A stretch of DNA of 64,000 nt from contig PFPJ01000055.1 of assembly GCA_002792995.1 (NCBI GenBank), positions 1 through 64,000 of the forward strand, read 5' to 3'. Source of the DNA: Candidatus Magasanikbacteria bacterium CG_4_10_14_0_2_um_filter_41_10. Lineage in GTDB: Bacteria > Patescibacteriota > Patescibacteriia > Magasanikbacterales > UBA922. The translations under genes were made by a program, and so were the position numbers. The stretch's first letter is position 1, and every line of letters begins with the position of its first letter. Positions 33,773 to 43,865 of the stretch are shown here, piece after piece. The notes under the pieces were generated by a model. That model did not search any database. It was not told the origin of the DNA and was given only the letters and a program-made list of their open reading frames with translations.

Positions 33773-35050
33773 CTATTCTTGTCTAGTCACGAGCATGAGT
33801 GGCAACACCCAAAATAATACTGACAAATCGTTCTTTATATACGGAGAATCCACGAGACCTGTGACGATAAACGTCACAAGAGCAACACACACCAGCAACC
33901 AGTAGCCATATCGTTTTCCGATAGAAAAAAACATACCAATAATCATCAACACAAATCCAATCAATCCGAGCAATCCCGTATTCACATACATCGTCAGAAA
34001 AATATTGTGCGGATGATGAAAAATTTCAACACCTTCTCCATTGACTGTCGTGTGATAGGGGACAATGCGTTCATCATACGACGCCAATCCTGCACCGAGA
34101 AGCGGACGGTCTTGCAATAAGTGCAGTGTATCTTGCCACATCGAGAGACGAATTTGTCCAGAACGATCTTGAAAAAACACTTCTTCTCGAATGATATGAA
34201 GGCTTGGTATGCTGAGAAGGCCTAGAAGGCTTATGACACCAATGGCTATACTTATCCATCGAGTTTTTTTGTTGAGGATGAGAAGCATACCAACGCCCGC
34301 CACAATCCCTATCAGTCCACCTGTACTTTTTGCATATACAATGGCAAGTGGTCCTAAAAGGAGGAGTACTCCTGAAGATACAAATACAATCATCTGTTCA
34401 ACGTGCCCAACGCCCCAGTCTTCTTTTTCTTCTCGAGAAAATCGTTGCCACACAAGAGCCATGGCTATGACAATGAGTGGTGCGAGGAAGAGCGCTGTAG
34501 CATTGGGATATCCGTACCACGTGGTCACACGATAACTCGCACCATTTCCCCAAAATGCCCACGGTACCATCCATCCTGTGAAGTGCTGATATATCGCCAA
34601 AAGTGATGTCGCTATTCCAGACAACATCAGTGGAAGGAGAATATCTGCTTTTATCTTGAGCGTATCTTTTGCAAACAATAAAATCAAGAAAAGAAGAAAT
34701 GGTTCAATATAAAATGCTTTCCATTCACCAGCAGCAGCTCTGAGATCTGTGGCAGTAAACACCGATATGGTTGTAGCAATGAGAAAGAGAAGTGTTCCCA
34801 CGGTAAACAGTGTATGTTTTCGAAATAAGGTAATAACCGATTCTTCAATATGTCGTGCGTGCTTGATGAGTCCGACGATACACACAATCCAGATCATACC
34901 TTCAAGCACTGTGGTAGGAAGTGGACCGATAGAAAAACGAAGAAGGTAGGTTGGAAGAAGGAGAAATAGCAAAAAGACACCGTATGAAAAGCGTTGCCAC
35001 GTGATGAGAGTGAAGAATATGAAATAAATAAGGTACGGAAAAATCATCAT
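33773..35050 (-). CDS. O-antigen ligase family membrane protein (Wzy/WaaL type)
   Basis: 425 residues with about eleven membrane helices. The Wzy_C region has the periplasmic loop GQIRLSMWQDTLHLLQDRPLLGAGLASYDE and later HHPHNIFLTMYVNTGLLGLIGF. This HNxFL-type loop is the hallmark of O-antigen ligases and polymerases. In a single-membrane cell it would transfer or polymerise a surface polysaccharide. It is the last gene of the flippase-GT2-ligase operon, 9 bases after the glycosyltransferase. Confidence 0.9.
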   Translation of the reverse strand: MMIFPYLIYFIFFTLITWQRFSYGVFLLFLLLPTYLLRFSIGPLPTTVLEGMIWIVCIVGLIKHARHIEESVITLFRKHTLFTVGTLLFLIATTISVFTATDLRAAAGEWKAFYIEPFLLFLILLFAKDTLKIKADILLPLMLSGIATSLLAIYQHFTGWMVPWAFWGNGASYRVTTWYGYPNATALFLAPLIVIAMALVWQRFSREEKEDWGVGHVEQMIVFVSSGVLLLLGPLAIVYAKSTGGLIGIVAGVGMLLILNKKTRWISIAIGVISLLGLLSIPSLHIIREEVFFQDRSGQIRLSMWQDTLHLLQDRPLLGAGLASYDERIVPYHTTVNGEGVEIFHHPHNIFLTMYVNTGLLGLIGFVLMIIGMFFSIGKRYGYWLLVCVALVTFIVTGLVDSPYIKNDLSVLFWVLPLMLVTRQE

Positions 35051-35059
35051 AAAAAAAAA

Positions 35060-35755
35060 TTATTTGACGTGCGTTTTTGCAAATGTTCTTATTTGCATCA
35101 GGTATTCTCGAATGCCAGCATATCGTATCATGTCTACCACCATAGATATATCTCGTCCAATCCCACGTGCAAATCCCCATTTTTTATATTTATACGTATT
35201 CCGTATGGAAGATGCCATCCACGCGACATGTTTTTTTTGGTGACGCATGTAGGTATTGATCGCAATTTCTAGTTGGTATTGTGTTGGGCTTGTGGAACAA
35301 ATAGTGTCAAGATCTTTTTTTGCGAGAATGCGTTGTCCTGTCAATAAAATATCTCCGCGACTCCATTTTACAATCCACGGACTTTGTTCTCTTCCAAGAA
35401 TAAGCATGTCGAGATGATGAGTTTCAAATGTCTGCATGGCATGAGATAGCTCTGTCGCATCGAGACCCAGCAAATCTGCATCCAGAAGAAATACCATGTC
35501 TGTCGTCACCGCAGAAAGTCCTGCCATGATTGCTCCACTTTTGCCTCCATTTTTTGAAAGTGTTATCAATTGTACGTTTGGAAATTGTTGTGCAATTTGT
35601 GATGACATCAGATCTGTAGAACCATCATCCACACAAATAACAGAAGAAAAAAAAGACACGTTTGATACAAGAGCAAGTGTATCGAGAATACGTGTTCCTT
35701 CATTAAAAAATGGAATGATACAGGAATATCTATGTGTCAGATTCTTTTGTCCCAT
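35060..35755 (-). CDS. Family 2 glycosyltransferase
   Basis: 231 residues of GT-A fold: SCIIPFFNEGTRILDTL, VICVDDGSTDLMSSQ, KNGGKSGAIMAGLSAV and the metal-binding VFLLDADLLGL (DxD). The segment GREQSPWIVKWSRGDILLTGQRILAKKDL matches the acceptor side of polyprenyl-phosphate glycosyltransferases, but no membrane segment is seen. Starts 2 bases after the flippase stop, so it is cotranscribed. Confidence 0.9.
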   Translation of the reverse strand: MGQKNLTHRYSCIIPFFNEGTRILDTLALVSNVSFFSSVICVDDGSTDLMSSQIAQQFPNVQLITLSKNGGKSGAIMAGLSAVTTDMVFLLDADLLGLDATELSHAMQTFETHHLDMLILGREQSPWIVKWSRGDILLTGQRILAKKDLDTICSTSPTQYQLEIAINTYMRHQKKHVAWMASSIRNTYKYKKWGFARGIGRDISMVVDMIRYAGIREYLMQIRTFAKTHVK

Positions 35756-35756
35756 A

Positions 35757-37178
35757 TCATTTTTTTATACGCAATATTTCTGTCAGTGTTTCCTTTGATA
35801 TTGCACCCATACCAAACAAAAAAAGCATATAGACTGTTCCTCCGAGTGGAATGAGTAGAAGCACAGGCAGATTTTTGAACATATATAATACTGCTGCCAT
35901 GACTAATGCAGAAAAAAGAATCTTTCCAAATGTTTGTACATTGAGTGTGAGTTTCAAATAATGTTTTACAGTCAAAAACAACATAATCCCTGCATACGTT
36001 TCACTAAACAATGTCATGCCTGCTGCGCCCCACATCCCATAGCGTGGAATAAAGTAAAAATAGCCAGCAACCGTCAACACAGCATTACTTATGTAAATCC
36101 ACATGGTTTGTTTTTGTTTGTCGAGGGCAACAGCGAGGTGTCCATATATTGCACCAATGTAGAGTGAAAACGTACTTACCAAAAGAACTGACAAAATAGG
36201 ACCAGCATTTTGAAATTTGTCTCCAGCGACGAGTGTTATGAGTGGTGTCGCGAGCATCACACCCCCGACGACCATCGGCACAGCGAAGAGCATCATCATA
36301 TCAAAACTTTGTTGATAAAGATGATGCATATGTTCACGTCGTTTTTCTGCCCATGCGCCAGCCAGGAGCGGAAGCATGAGTCCCATCATCATCATGGCCA
36401 TCTGCGCGAGGATATCAATCACTCGGTAGGCTGCACCATAGAGCGCGACAGTATTTTGATCTTGAAAAAGGGTGAGGATAACAATATCTCCCTTGAGATA
36501 CATAACATTAAAAATAATAGAAATTGCGATGGGCCACATTTTATGTGTAATGATTTTCCATATTGCCATGTCAAAACGAAATACAGGACGAGCATGTTTC
36601 GTAGCTGCCCACCACATATAAATGGTATAGGCAACACTGGCTCCTGTCAGCACGATCATCACAGGCATAAATCCGCTATCTGTATATATAATGAATGCCA
36701 ATCCTCCAACGAGGACCACGCGACCAATCACTTCGCCAATCGCTTGGATGTACATGCGGAATTTACTTTGATAGTAGCCCGTAAAAATTTGATTCATGGC
36801 TACAGCAAGCATGTTTATCGTCGTAAAAGAAATAGCAATTTTTACTTCATGTGGATAGGGAAAAAAGAGCGCAATAAACGGCGCAAGTGCGAGAAAAAGA
36901 AATGCAGTAACAAACCGATAGCCAAGCAAATTTTGTAAAAGCTTCTGTTCTTCTATTTTCGCTTCTCCCATCATTTGTGCGGTGACGGGGATAAGACCAA
37001 AATCAATAAGAATCGCAAGAAATTGCAAAAATGCAATAGTCGTGACATACCACCCAAATCGTTCTGTCCCGAGATACCGTGTCATCATGCCAATCGCAAC
37101 AAGACCGAGCATGGTAGAAACAATTTTTCCACCAAATTGAATGGCTGTATTGTGCGCAATTTTTCGTGTTGTGCTCAT
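35757..37178 (-). CDS. Oligosaccharide flippase (Wzx/MurJ-MATE superfamily)
   Basis: 473 residues, about 13-14 membrane helices. Begins TRKIAHNTAIQFGGKIVSTMLGLVAIGMMTRYLGTERFG, the standard start of polysaccharide-export flippases. It moves lipid-linked saccharide repeat units across the membrane. First gene of the operon with a GT2 and an O-antigen ligase-like protein. Confidence 0.92.
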   Translation of the reverse strand: MSTTRKIAHNTAIQFGGKIVSTMLGLVAIGMMTRYLGTERFGWYVTTIAFLQFLAILIDFGLIPVTAQMMGEAKIEEQKLLQNLLGYRFVTAFLFLALAPFIALFFPYPHEVKIAISFTTINMLAVAMNQIFTGYYQSKFRMYIQAIGEVIGRVVLVGGLAFIIYTDSGFMPVMIVLTGASVAYTIYMWWAATKHARPVFRFDMAIWKIITHKMWPIAISIIFNVMYLKGDIVILTLFQDQNTVALYGAAYRVIDILAQMAMMMMGLMLPLLAGAWAEKRREHMHHLYQQSFDMMMLFAVPMVVGGVMLATPLITLVAGDKFQNAGPILSVLLVSTFSLYIGAIYGHLAVALDKQKQTMWIYISNAVLTVAGYFYFIPRYGMWGAAGMTLFSETYAGIMLFLTVKHYLKLTLNVQTFGKILFSALVMAAVLYMFKNLPVLLLIPLGGTVYMLFLFGMGAISKETLTEILRIKK

Positions 37179-37248
37179 AAAAAAATGAGAAGCCCTGTAT
37201 GAAGGGAAGAATCATATACACTCTACCTTTTTTTGGACTTTTTCGCAA

Positions 37249-37277
37249 TTGGAATTTCCTATCATTTTTGATATACT
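37249..37277 (+). promoter_or_regulatory. Promoter of the SpoIID gene
   Basis: TTGGAA, 17 bases, TATACT; start expected about 18 bases before the ATG at 37302. Confidence 0.7.
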
Positions 37278-37301
37278 ATCAGACCTAAGATAACACTCAC
37301 T

Positions 37302-39170
37302 ATGAACAAAAATTTTGCTATTTTTCTCTCTCTTTTTCTTACCACATCCCTTTTTGGGATGTCGGCTTCTCGAGTAGATGCTGCAGACCCTGTTCTTACT
37401 ATACGAGACAGTGGTTTTTCCACCAAATACGTTTCACAGTCTGAACATGACCCGATTACCATCGAAGCTGGTACCACAAAGGTGGTAACTGTTCAATTCA
37501 AAAATACGGGCACCAAATCTTGGATCAACGAAGGAAAAAATTTTATTTCTGCATATACGATGGGGCCACGTGAAAGAGAATCTGTTTTTTTTGAATCAGG
37601 GTGGATCAGCAAACAACAGATAGGACGTATGACTGGGACAGTGAAGCCTGGTGCTGTTGGTGAACTGGGTGTGCCACTTCATGCTCCAATGAAAACGGGT
37701 ACCTATCGAGAAGAATTTCATCTCGCTGCAGAAAATTGGTCGTGGGTCGACAATGGATATTTTTATCTCGATATCAACGTTGTTCCAAAGGTAGTCTCAG
37801 AAGCAAAGGAAACAACGGCAACAAATGACACTCCCTCACAAGCAACTGATGCGACTACCATAGCCAGCACCTACGAAGCGAAACGTATAGGGTTGAGTAA
37901 AAAATCAGTAGAAGTGGTGGGTGGAACTCAAGTGAGCGTTGTAGCTATTTATCAAAATATTGGAAAGACAAATTGGAATGGATATAGTCTTACCTCTGGA
38001 TCACCAACATCACTCGCATCGGTAGGGGCATCGTTTGCAGATCACAGCTGGCTCAATGGCAATGTGATCCTTGCTGCGAATGACACTGTGGAACAGAGCG
38101 GTCTTGTCCGAGAAACATTTACCTTTCGAGCACCATCAACACAAGGAGACTATACCTTTACCGCTGGTTTGCAAGTAGACGAACAGCGACTCGACAATTT
38201 TGATATCAATGTCCACGTTACCCAAAATGCTCCCTTGAACTATGTTGCACCTTCGTTTGGTGATAGTGCGATAGAAGCCGTGGATACCGAAGTTCCACGA
38301 TTGGCAGAAGAACCTCGGATTCGTGTTGGTATCGCGACCGAGGGAGATACGTTACAGTTTGTATCATATGAAGATGACTACAGGATTTTTAACGGAGATC
38401 TTGATGTGGGTATATTGCCACAAAAGAAAATTGCTATATTGACATACGCGGGTGGTGTATATTCCTTTAGTGGGGATGATGTCGATTTTCGGACCAATAA
38501 TCGTATTCGACTCGAACCAGTCAATGACCAACATGCTATTTTTACCATTATGAATATTTCTCGTCCCATGCGTTGGGTGGGGCCCGGCGATTTCAACAAA
38601 TATCGGGGTGCTCTCGAATATAGAAAAGGAGAAAATGATGATACGCTCTATGCAGTCAATGATCTCTTTTTCGAAGACTATGTCAAAGGAATGTCAGAGA
38701 CAGGGAGAGGTGATCAGTTTGAATTTGTAAAAGCAAACGTAACTGCCGCACGAACGTATGCATACCTGAGCAAAGGAAAATATCCATTTTTTGATGTATT
38801 GGGAAGCACATATGATCAGCTGTATCTCGGATACAATGTCGAAGTGTACAATCCTCAAGTTGCAGAAGCCGCTATTGCTACTCGTGGGCGAATGGTCATG
38901 TATGATGGACAAGTTGTCACGACACCATACTTTGGCAATAGTAGTGGGTACACCAAGAGTTGGAAAAGTGTCTGGGGTGGAAGTGAAAAGCCATGGCTCG
39001 TGCCAGTCAAAGCAACGTATGACCTGCGTGATGGAAAATTGCAGTACGGTCATGGGGTAGGGATGAGTCAGCGCGATGCAAATATCCGTGCAAAAGAAGA
39101 AGGATTGGATTACAAAGCATTGCTTCAATATTACTATACAGGGGTGGAAGTTGCGTTGATGTATTTGTAA
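37302..39170 (+). CDS. Exported SpoIID/LytB-domain protein with two Ig-like domains
   Basis: 622 residues. A signal peptide (about 1-28, ending SRVDA) is followed by two NBR1-type Ig domains (about 40-155 with FKNTGTKSWINEGKNFISAY, and 190-305 with YQNIGKTNWNGYSL). A SpoIID/LytB domain (about 440-620) follows, with DYVKGMSETGRGDQFEFVKA, AARTYAYL, YFGNSSGYT and GHGVGMSQRDA. SpoIID proteins are lytic transglycosylases acting on peptidoglycan stripped of side chains. The Ig part probably binds wall glycan. Confidence 0.9.
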   Translation: MNKNFAIFLSLFLTTSLFGMSASRVDAADPVLTIRDSGFSTKYVSQSEHDPITIEAGTTKVVTVQFKNTGTKSWINEGKNFISAYTMGPRERESVFFESGWISKQQIGRMTGTVKPGAVGELGVPLHAPMKTGTYREEFHLAAENWSWVDNGYFYLDINVVPKVVSEAKETTATNDTPSQATDATTIASTYEAKRIGLSKKSVEVVGGTQVSVVAIYQNIGKTNWNGYSLTSGSPTSLASVGASFADHSWLNGNVILAANDTVEQSGLVRETFTFRAPSTQGDYTFTAGLQVDEQRLDNFDINVHVTQNAPLNYVAPSFGDSAIEAVDTEVPRLAEEPRIRVGIATEGDTLQFVSYEDDYRIFNGDLDVGILPQKKIAILTYAGGVYSFSGDDVDFRTNNRIRLEPVNDQHAIFTIMNISRPMRWVGPGDFNKYRGALEYRKGENDDTLYAVNDLFFEDYVKGMSETGRGDQFEFVKANVTAARTYAYLSKGKYPFFDVLGSTYDQLYLGYNVEVYNPQVAEAAIATRGRMVMYDGQVVTTPYFGNSSGYTKSWKSVWGGSEKPWLVPVKATYDLRDGKLQYGHGVGMSQRDANIRAKEEGLDYKALLQYYYTGVEVALMYL

Positions 39171-39184
39171 ATAAAAACCGATAT

Positions 39185-39214
39185 AAAAAAACTCGCCTGT
39201 GTGGCGAGTTTTTT
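39185..39214. terminator. Bidirectional terminator between the SpoIID gene and recA
   Basis: A-run, ACTCGCC-TGTGT-GGCGAGT, T-run. Confidence 0.9.
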
Positions 39215-39231
39215 GTTCGTTGTATTTTTCG

Positions 39232-40296
39232 TTATTCTTCATTCACATCCATTTTCACACCCGGTTTCTTTTCTTCTTCATCTGGCGCTGCACCGCGCTT
39301 TACTGCTGCCCAGATATCTTTTTCAATCGTTTTCATGAGTTTTGGATTTTCACGGAGATACGTTTTTGCTTTTTCACGTCCAACTCCAAGCTTTTCTTCT
39401 TTATAACTGTAGCTATTGCCAGATTTGTTGACTACTTTGTATTGAATACCGGTATCTATCAGATCTCCTGAGACAGAAATACCTTCGTTATACATGATAT
39501 CAAATACCGTTGTTCGAAATGGTGCAGCTACTTTATTTTTTACAATTTTTGCTTTCACACGATTTCCAATAACCGTATCACCTTGTTTGATTTGTGCACT
39601 TCTGCGAACTTCTATACGAACTGAACTATAAAATTTCAATGCATTTCCTCCAGTCGTTGTTTCTGGATTGCCAAAAAACACACCAATCTTCATACGTGTC
39701 TGATTGATGAAAACAACTACGGTTTTGCTTTTACTTACGATACCTGTGAGTTTTCGGAGGGCCTGGCTCATAAGGCGAGCTTGGAGTCCCATGTGGGAAT
39801 CTCCCATTTCTCCTTCAATTTCTGCCTTTGGTACAAGCGCCGCCACAGAATCAATCACGACGACGTCCACGGCATTGGATCGGACGAGTGTCTCCAAAAT
39901 TTCCAAGGCTTGTTCTCCTGTATCTGGCTGAGAAATAAGCATGTCTTTTATCTGGACACCAATTTTTTTCGCATATTCAGGATCGAGTGCATGTTCTGCA
40001 TCAATGAATGCTGCAATACCACCTTCTTTTTGTACTTCTGCAATGATGTGCTGTGCAAGGGTGGTTTTTCCACTTGATTCTGGTCCAAAAATTTCAATAA
40101 CGCGCCCACGGGGGACGCCTCCAATACCAAGGGCAATATCGAGTGAAATAGATCCTGTAGAGACAGCATCGACATCAGAATTTGGTGTTTCACCAAATTT
40201 CATGATGGCATTATCGCCATACTTTTGCTTGATTTGCTCGATGGCACTTTCGGCTGCCTTCAGTTTTCCTGCTCGTTCATCTGTAGATGTTGACAT
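39232..40296 (-). CDS. recA: Recombinase RecA
   Basis: 354 residues. Walker [14 protein letters not shown], Walker [13 protein letters not shown], loop L1 [22 protein letters not shown] and loop L2 with [26 protein letters not shown] are all present. The usual NQIR(E/M)KIGV(M/F)FG is slightly altered, but the L2 glycines remain. The C-terminus is acidic ([16 protein letters not shown]). RecA drives strand exchange; no obvious LexA operator was found upstream. Confidence 0.98.
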   Translation of the reverse strand: MSTSTDERAGKLKAAESAIEQIKQKYGDNAIMKFGETPNSDVDAVSTGSISLDIALGIGGVPRGRVIEIFGPESSGKTTLAQHIIAEVQKEGGIAAFIDAEHALDPEYAKKIGVQIKDMLISQPDTGEQALEILETLVRSNAVDVVVIDSVAALVPKAEIEGEMGDSHMGLQARLMSQALRKLTGIVSKSKTVVVFINQTRMKIGVFFGNPETTTGGNALKFYSSVRIEVRRSAQIKQGDTVIGNRVKAKIVKNKVAAPFRTTVFDIMYNEGISVSGDLIDTGIQYKVVNKSGNSYSYKEEKLGVGREKAKTYLRENPKLMKTIEKDIWAAVKRGAAPDEEEKKPGVKMDVNEE

Positions 40297-40333
40297 AAAA
40301 AGTGATTAAGGGGCTAAACATGACAGGCAGAAC

Positions 40334-40360
40334 ACAAACGGAGCCGTTTGCTCCGTTTGT
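40334..40360 (-). promoter_or_regulatory. Perfect 11-bp hairpin between the RodZ-like gene and recA
   Basis: ACAAACGGAGC (40334-40344) and GCTCCGTTTGT (40350-40360) around a 5-base loop. A T-run follows only on the plus strand, where no gene reads through, so it is not a standard terminator for either flanking gene. It may fold in the recA leader or stabilise RNA ends. Confidence 0.55.
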
Positions 40361-40385
40361 AGAATACTGTTTTTTTTTCTCCTGG

Positions 40386-41102
40386 TCAACTGTTGGTTCC
40401 AGGCATGTCTTTTGCGGAAATATGTTGGATAGGACGTTGGGTCACATAGCGCGTTTCGGTAGATGTTTTTCCATGTTTTTTGGTGGCTGATACCACAATA
40501 GTATTCACTCCTTCTACCAGATCCAGTTGTTGTTCAAAGTGTCCTTCTTCTGTATATGAAACATCTTTGCCATTGATAGAAATATGTGTCTCTGGGTCAG
40601 AAATGCCTCTTACCAGGATCTGTTCTTCTGTGGTGATATGTCCGTCATCTGGTTCTATCAGTGTCAGTGTAGGAGGTTCAAGAATTCTGTATACTTGCCA
40701 CCCAAGATATCCGAGAACACTGATGAAAACCACTGCCACACCTATATATTTCATCATTGCTGGGAGTGCATGAAATGATGAAAATGGTTTTGGTGTATGC
40801 GGATGTGTTTGTTCTTTTTTTTCCTCTTGATCATATCCTTCCTCGATGAGAAATTGTTGTATATATGTTGCAGATGGTATACCCAACACAGAGAGGTACC
40901 GTTTGATAAAGTTTTTTTGGTACACGGTTCCTTGTGGAAGTTGTGCAAAGTTACAATTTTCTAATGCATGAATATAGGTCTTACTGAGTCGCGTTTTTTC
41001 AGCCATCTGAGCAATCGAAAAACCTGCTGCTTCTCTTGCCTCTTTGAGGCGAAAGCATACACGGTTTGTCTGCTCAATTTTTTTTCGCTGAAATGATGTC
41101 AT
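40386..41102 (-). CDS. RodZ-like helix-turn-helix membrane protein
   Basis: 238 residues. An N-terminal HTH_25 domain (LKEAREAAGFSIAQMAEKTRLSKTYIHALE) is followed by a cytoplasmic linker, one membrane helix (YIGVAVVFISVLGYLGWQVY) and an exported Ig-like domain (LTLIEPDDGHITTEEQILVRG). The layout matches RodZ, which ties MreB to the wall machinery; the external domain differs from E. coli RodZ. Lies between ftsK and recA on the same strand. Confidence 0.85.
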   Translation of the reverse strand: MTSFQRKKIEQTNRVCFRLKEAREAAGFSIAQMAEKTRLSKTYIHALENCNFAQLPQGTVYQKNFIKRYLSVLGIPSATYIQQFLIEEGYDQEEKKEQTHPHTPKPFSSFHALPAMMKYIGVAVVFISVLGYLGWQVYRILEPPTLTLIEPDDGHITTEEQILVRGISDPETHISINGKDVSYTEEGHFEQQLDLVEGVNTIVVSATKKHGKTSTETRYVTQRPIQHISAKDMPGTNS

Positions 41103-41144
41103 ACAGTGCCTAACGGTAATTCAAACATCGGTGAATTTTTGGTG

Positions 41145-43565
41145 TTAATAAAACATTTTATTTCCACCACGTGCAGGTTTTTCTTCCTCTTCCTCTTCCT
41201 TCTGTTCTTCAAGGTCATCTTCTTTTACGTTTTCTTCACTTTCATCTAACGTTTCATCTCCATATTCTTCATACGTATCCTCTGCTTCTTCCTCTACTGT
41301 ATCACTTTCTTCACCATCAAACACATTATACTCTTGTCCCATGCCCATTGTACTCGGTACTTGTTTTTCTGTCACTAATATTTCTCGAGGTTTTGCACCA
41401 TCTGCTGGACCAATGATGCCAGCTTCTTCAAGTTCATCAAGAATGCGTGCCGCACGAGCATATCCTACACGAAGACGACGTTGGAGAAAAGATGCACTTG
41501 CTTTACTCGCTTCAAGGATAGCTTCTTGTGCATCATTATAGAGAGGATCTTGATCATCTGCTGGACCACCAAACATACTTGCTGTTCCATTTTTTTGTTT
41601 TTGTATGATGGATTCATCATATGTTGGTTTTTCCCCACCTTTGAGGTAGGCAACCACATTTTTCATTTCTTCTTCTGTAATAAAGGCTCCTTGAATACGA
41701 ACAGGTTTGCTCAGTGCTGCTGTAGAAAAAAGCATATCTCCGCGTCCAAGAAGTTTGTCTGCACCAGCACAATCGAGAATTGTTCGTGAATCAGTCACCG
41801 ATGCTACCGAAAAAGCAATACGGCCAGGAATATTTGCTTTCATAAGACCGGTAATGACATCAACACTCGGACGTTGTGTCGCGAGAATAAGATGGATGCC
41901 TACGGCGCGAGCCATCTGTGCAAGACGGATAATACCAGCTTCCACTTCATTGCTTGCGGTTGCCATGAGATCCGCAAGCTCATCGATAACAAAGACAAGA
42001 TATGGAATTTTTGTTTGAGGATGCATGTCATTGTACGTATTGATATCTCTATTTCCTGCTTTTGAAAGCAATTCAAATCGTCGATCCATTTCTCCGATGG
42101 TCCACTTGAGTGCATTCACTGTATCTTGTGAATTGGTAATGACTGGTGTGAGAAGATGGGGAATACCATTGTACAGTGTAAGTTCGACTCGCTTTGGGTC
42201 GATCATGATGAAGCGAAGTGTCTCTGCTGTATTTTGAAAGAGCAGTGACATGATAATGGTGTTTACACATACAGTTTTTCCAGATCCTGTCGCTCCTGCT
42301 ACCAAAAGATGTGGCATTTTTGGTAGATCGGCCACCCAAATTTTTCCACCGACATCTTTTCCCAGCGCAAACATCATGTCGTGGGGACGTGCGGCATATT
42401 CTTTTGATTCGAGGAGTTCTTTGAAAGAAACCATCGCTGTTTTTTCATTTGGAACTTCAATACCGACCAGCGATTTCCCTGGAATTGGTGCCTCGATGCG
42501 GATAGGATGAGCAGCGAGCGCAAGTGCGAGGTCATTGGACAGCGCAGTAATTTTTGAAATTTTTACTCCTTTTGCTGGTTTGAGAGAATACTGGGTTACC
42601 GTTGGTCCTACCCGTACTTCCCCCATGTCTACATCAATATTAAATTCAGCCAATGTATTTCTAATAACAGCTTCATTGGATTTGATATCACCACTTGTCG
42701 GTTTTGACTTGCTCGTTCGGAGTAGTGAAATTTTTGGTGGCGTTTTGATAACCACATGTTTCGCCCAGTCTGGTATTTCATCTTGTGCATGCACAACGTG
42801 CGTTTTTGGTGTACGGTGTGCTGGTGTTTCTGTCTCGTCTTCTTCCTCTTCGTCATCATCATACATTTCTTCCTCTTCTTCTGAATCTTCATCCTCTACA
42901 TCAATATTTCGTGCTGCAAAACGTCTGTCATGTGGTGATGATTCTGTGTCTTCTTCATCCTCATAGGGATCTTCTTCCTCTTCTTCATCGCTCCCTTGAG
43001 CATTGACTTGTTGTCTGACAAAATCTCCCACGAACCCGAGACCTGCGAGTATTTTTTTGTGGAGAGAAAAGAAATGCAAAATTGCCGTATTGAATAAGAG
43101 AATAAGAGAAACAAGAGCAAGGCCAATCAATAAGATAATACTTCCTATTGCACCAAGATATGTTTTGAGTGGCCACGCAAGCATGCCAAAAATACCACCA
43201 CCATGACCTGCCAGCGCTTGTCGCCACATATCATCAGCACCAAATTGCATATGCATCAGACTGGACAATGTCAGAAAGAAGAGGACTGCACCGATACCAT
43301 GTGTGGGGCGATAGTCGTAGCGATTATCTTTGAGGACAAACCATGTAAATATGAGGAGAATGAGTGGGGTCGCAAATCGCATGGAGCCAAACAAAAAAGC
43401 AAGGATCCATTCGTTCAATATCACGCCCACAGTACTTGCGGCATCAAAAAAACTCAGTGTAATAATGAGAGCAAACATAACAAGAAGGATGGCAATAATC
43501 CCTCGTGAAAGTGTTGGGTCAAAGTTTGATTCGATGTGCTGTTTTTTGCGTGCCATAGCGTTCAT
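41145..43565 (-). CDS. ftsK: DNA translocase FtsK/SpoIIIE
   Basis: 806 residues. Four N-terminal membrane helices, then an unusually acidic linker (about 195-250, long Glu/Asp runs). The motor domain has Walker A VAGATGSGKTVCVN and Walker B YLVFVIDELADLM. A C-terminal gamma winged helix (LQRRLRVGYARAARILDELEEAGIIG) reads polar DNA motifs, and an extra acidic tail follows. FtsK pumps the chromosome terminus through the septum. A second ATG at 43556 is an alternative start. Confidence 0.96.
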   Translation of the reverse strand: MNAMARKKQHIESNFDPTLSRGIIAILLVMFALIITLSFFDAASTVGVILNEWILAFLFGSMRFATPLILLIFTWFVLKDNRYDYRPTHGIGAVLFFLTLSSLMHMQFGADDMWRQALAGHGGGIFGMLAWPLKTYLGAIGSIILLIGLALVSLILLFNTAILHFFSLHKKILAGLGFVGDFVRQQVNAQGSDEEEEEDPYEDEEDTESSPHDRRFAARNIDVEDEDSEEEEEMYDDDEEEEDETETPAHRTPKTHVVHAQDEIPDWAKHVVIKTPPKISLLRTSKSKPTSGDIKSNEAVIRNTLAEFNIDVDMGEVRVGPTVTQYSLKPAKGVKISKITALSNDLALALAAHPIRIEAPIPGKSLVGIEVPNEKTAMVSFKELLESKEYAARPHDMMFALGKDVGGKIWVADLPKMPHLLVAGATGSGKTVCVNTIIMSLLFQNTAETLRFIMIDPKRVELTLYNGIPHLLTPVITNSQDTVNALKWTIGEMDRRFELLSKAGNRDINTYNDMHPQTKIPYLVFVIDELADLMATASNEVEAGIIRLAQMARAVGIHLILATQRPSVDVITGLMKANIPGRIAFSVASVTDSRTILDCAGADKLLGRGDMLFSTAALSKPVRIQGAFITEEEMKNVVAYLKGGEKPTYDESIIQKQKNGTASMFGGPADDQDPLYNDAQEAILEASKASASFLQRRLRVGYARAARILDELEEAGIIGPADGAKPREILVTEKQVPSTMGMGQEYNVFDGEESDTVEEEAEDTYEEYGDETLDESEENVKEDDLEEQKEEEEEEKPARGGNKMFY

Positions 43566-43712
43566 GCTCTATTGTATCATATTTTGGTAATTAGTAACTA
43601 GTGATTTGTAATACGCAAATGCATATACTTCTTAACATGTAGCATAATTTTTCAATCTTTTTTTGCGAAAGCAAAAAATAGTCTTAGCGAAGCAAAATCT
43701 TTCGTTGTATAT

Positions 43713-43746
43713 AAAAAAGCACGTTGGTATATAACGTGCTTTTTTC
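43713..43746. terminator. Terminator of unit F (bidirectional)
   Basis: A-run, GCACGTT-GGTATAT-AACGTGC, T-run. The minus-strand U-run is preceded by the trailer repeat shared with unit G. Confidence 0.85.
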
Positions 43747-43820
43747 AAAGTTTCTTCTCAGCAATCTTGATGTTCAAGATCGTAGTTGAAGGGTCGACGC
43801 ATGAGCAGGTTGCGTCGACC
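43740..43820 (-). repeat. Trailer module of unit F, copy 1
   Basis: Read on the minus strand: hairpin GGTCGACGCA/TGCGTCGACC (43792-43820, perfect 10-bp arms), CCTTCAACT, a small stem ATCTTGA-ACA-TCAAGAT, then a 26-base stretch (43740-43765) leading into the terminator. The same 26 bases occur exactly at 44828-44853, and 17 of 18 bases match at the hairpin edge (43784-43801 against 44875-44892). Confidence 0.85.
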
Positions 43821-43865
43821 AGGTTGTTGGTTGTGTGGGGATGACCTCCTGTCAGGTCGGGATGG

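Noticed and set aside
36210..36938. 242-codon plus-strand frame opposite the flippase
   Set aside because: His/Lys/Arg-rich nonsense translation antisense to hydrophobic codons of a clear membrane protein.
40297..40385. SOS (LexA) box before recA
   Set aside because: Only a perfect 11-bp hairpin is present; no CTGT-N8-ACAG or GAAC-N4-GTTC operator could be found.
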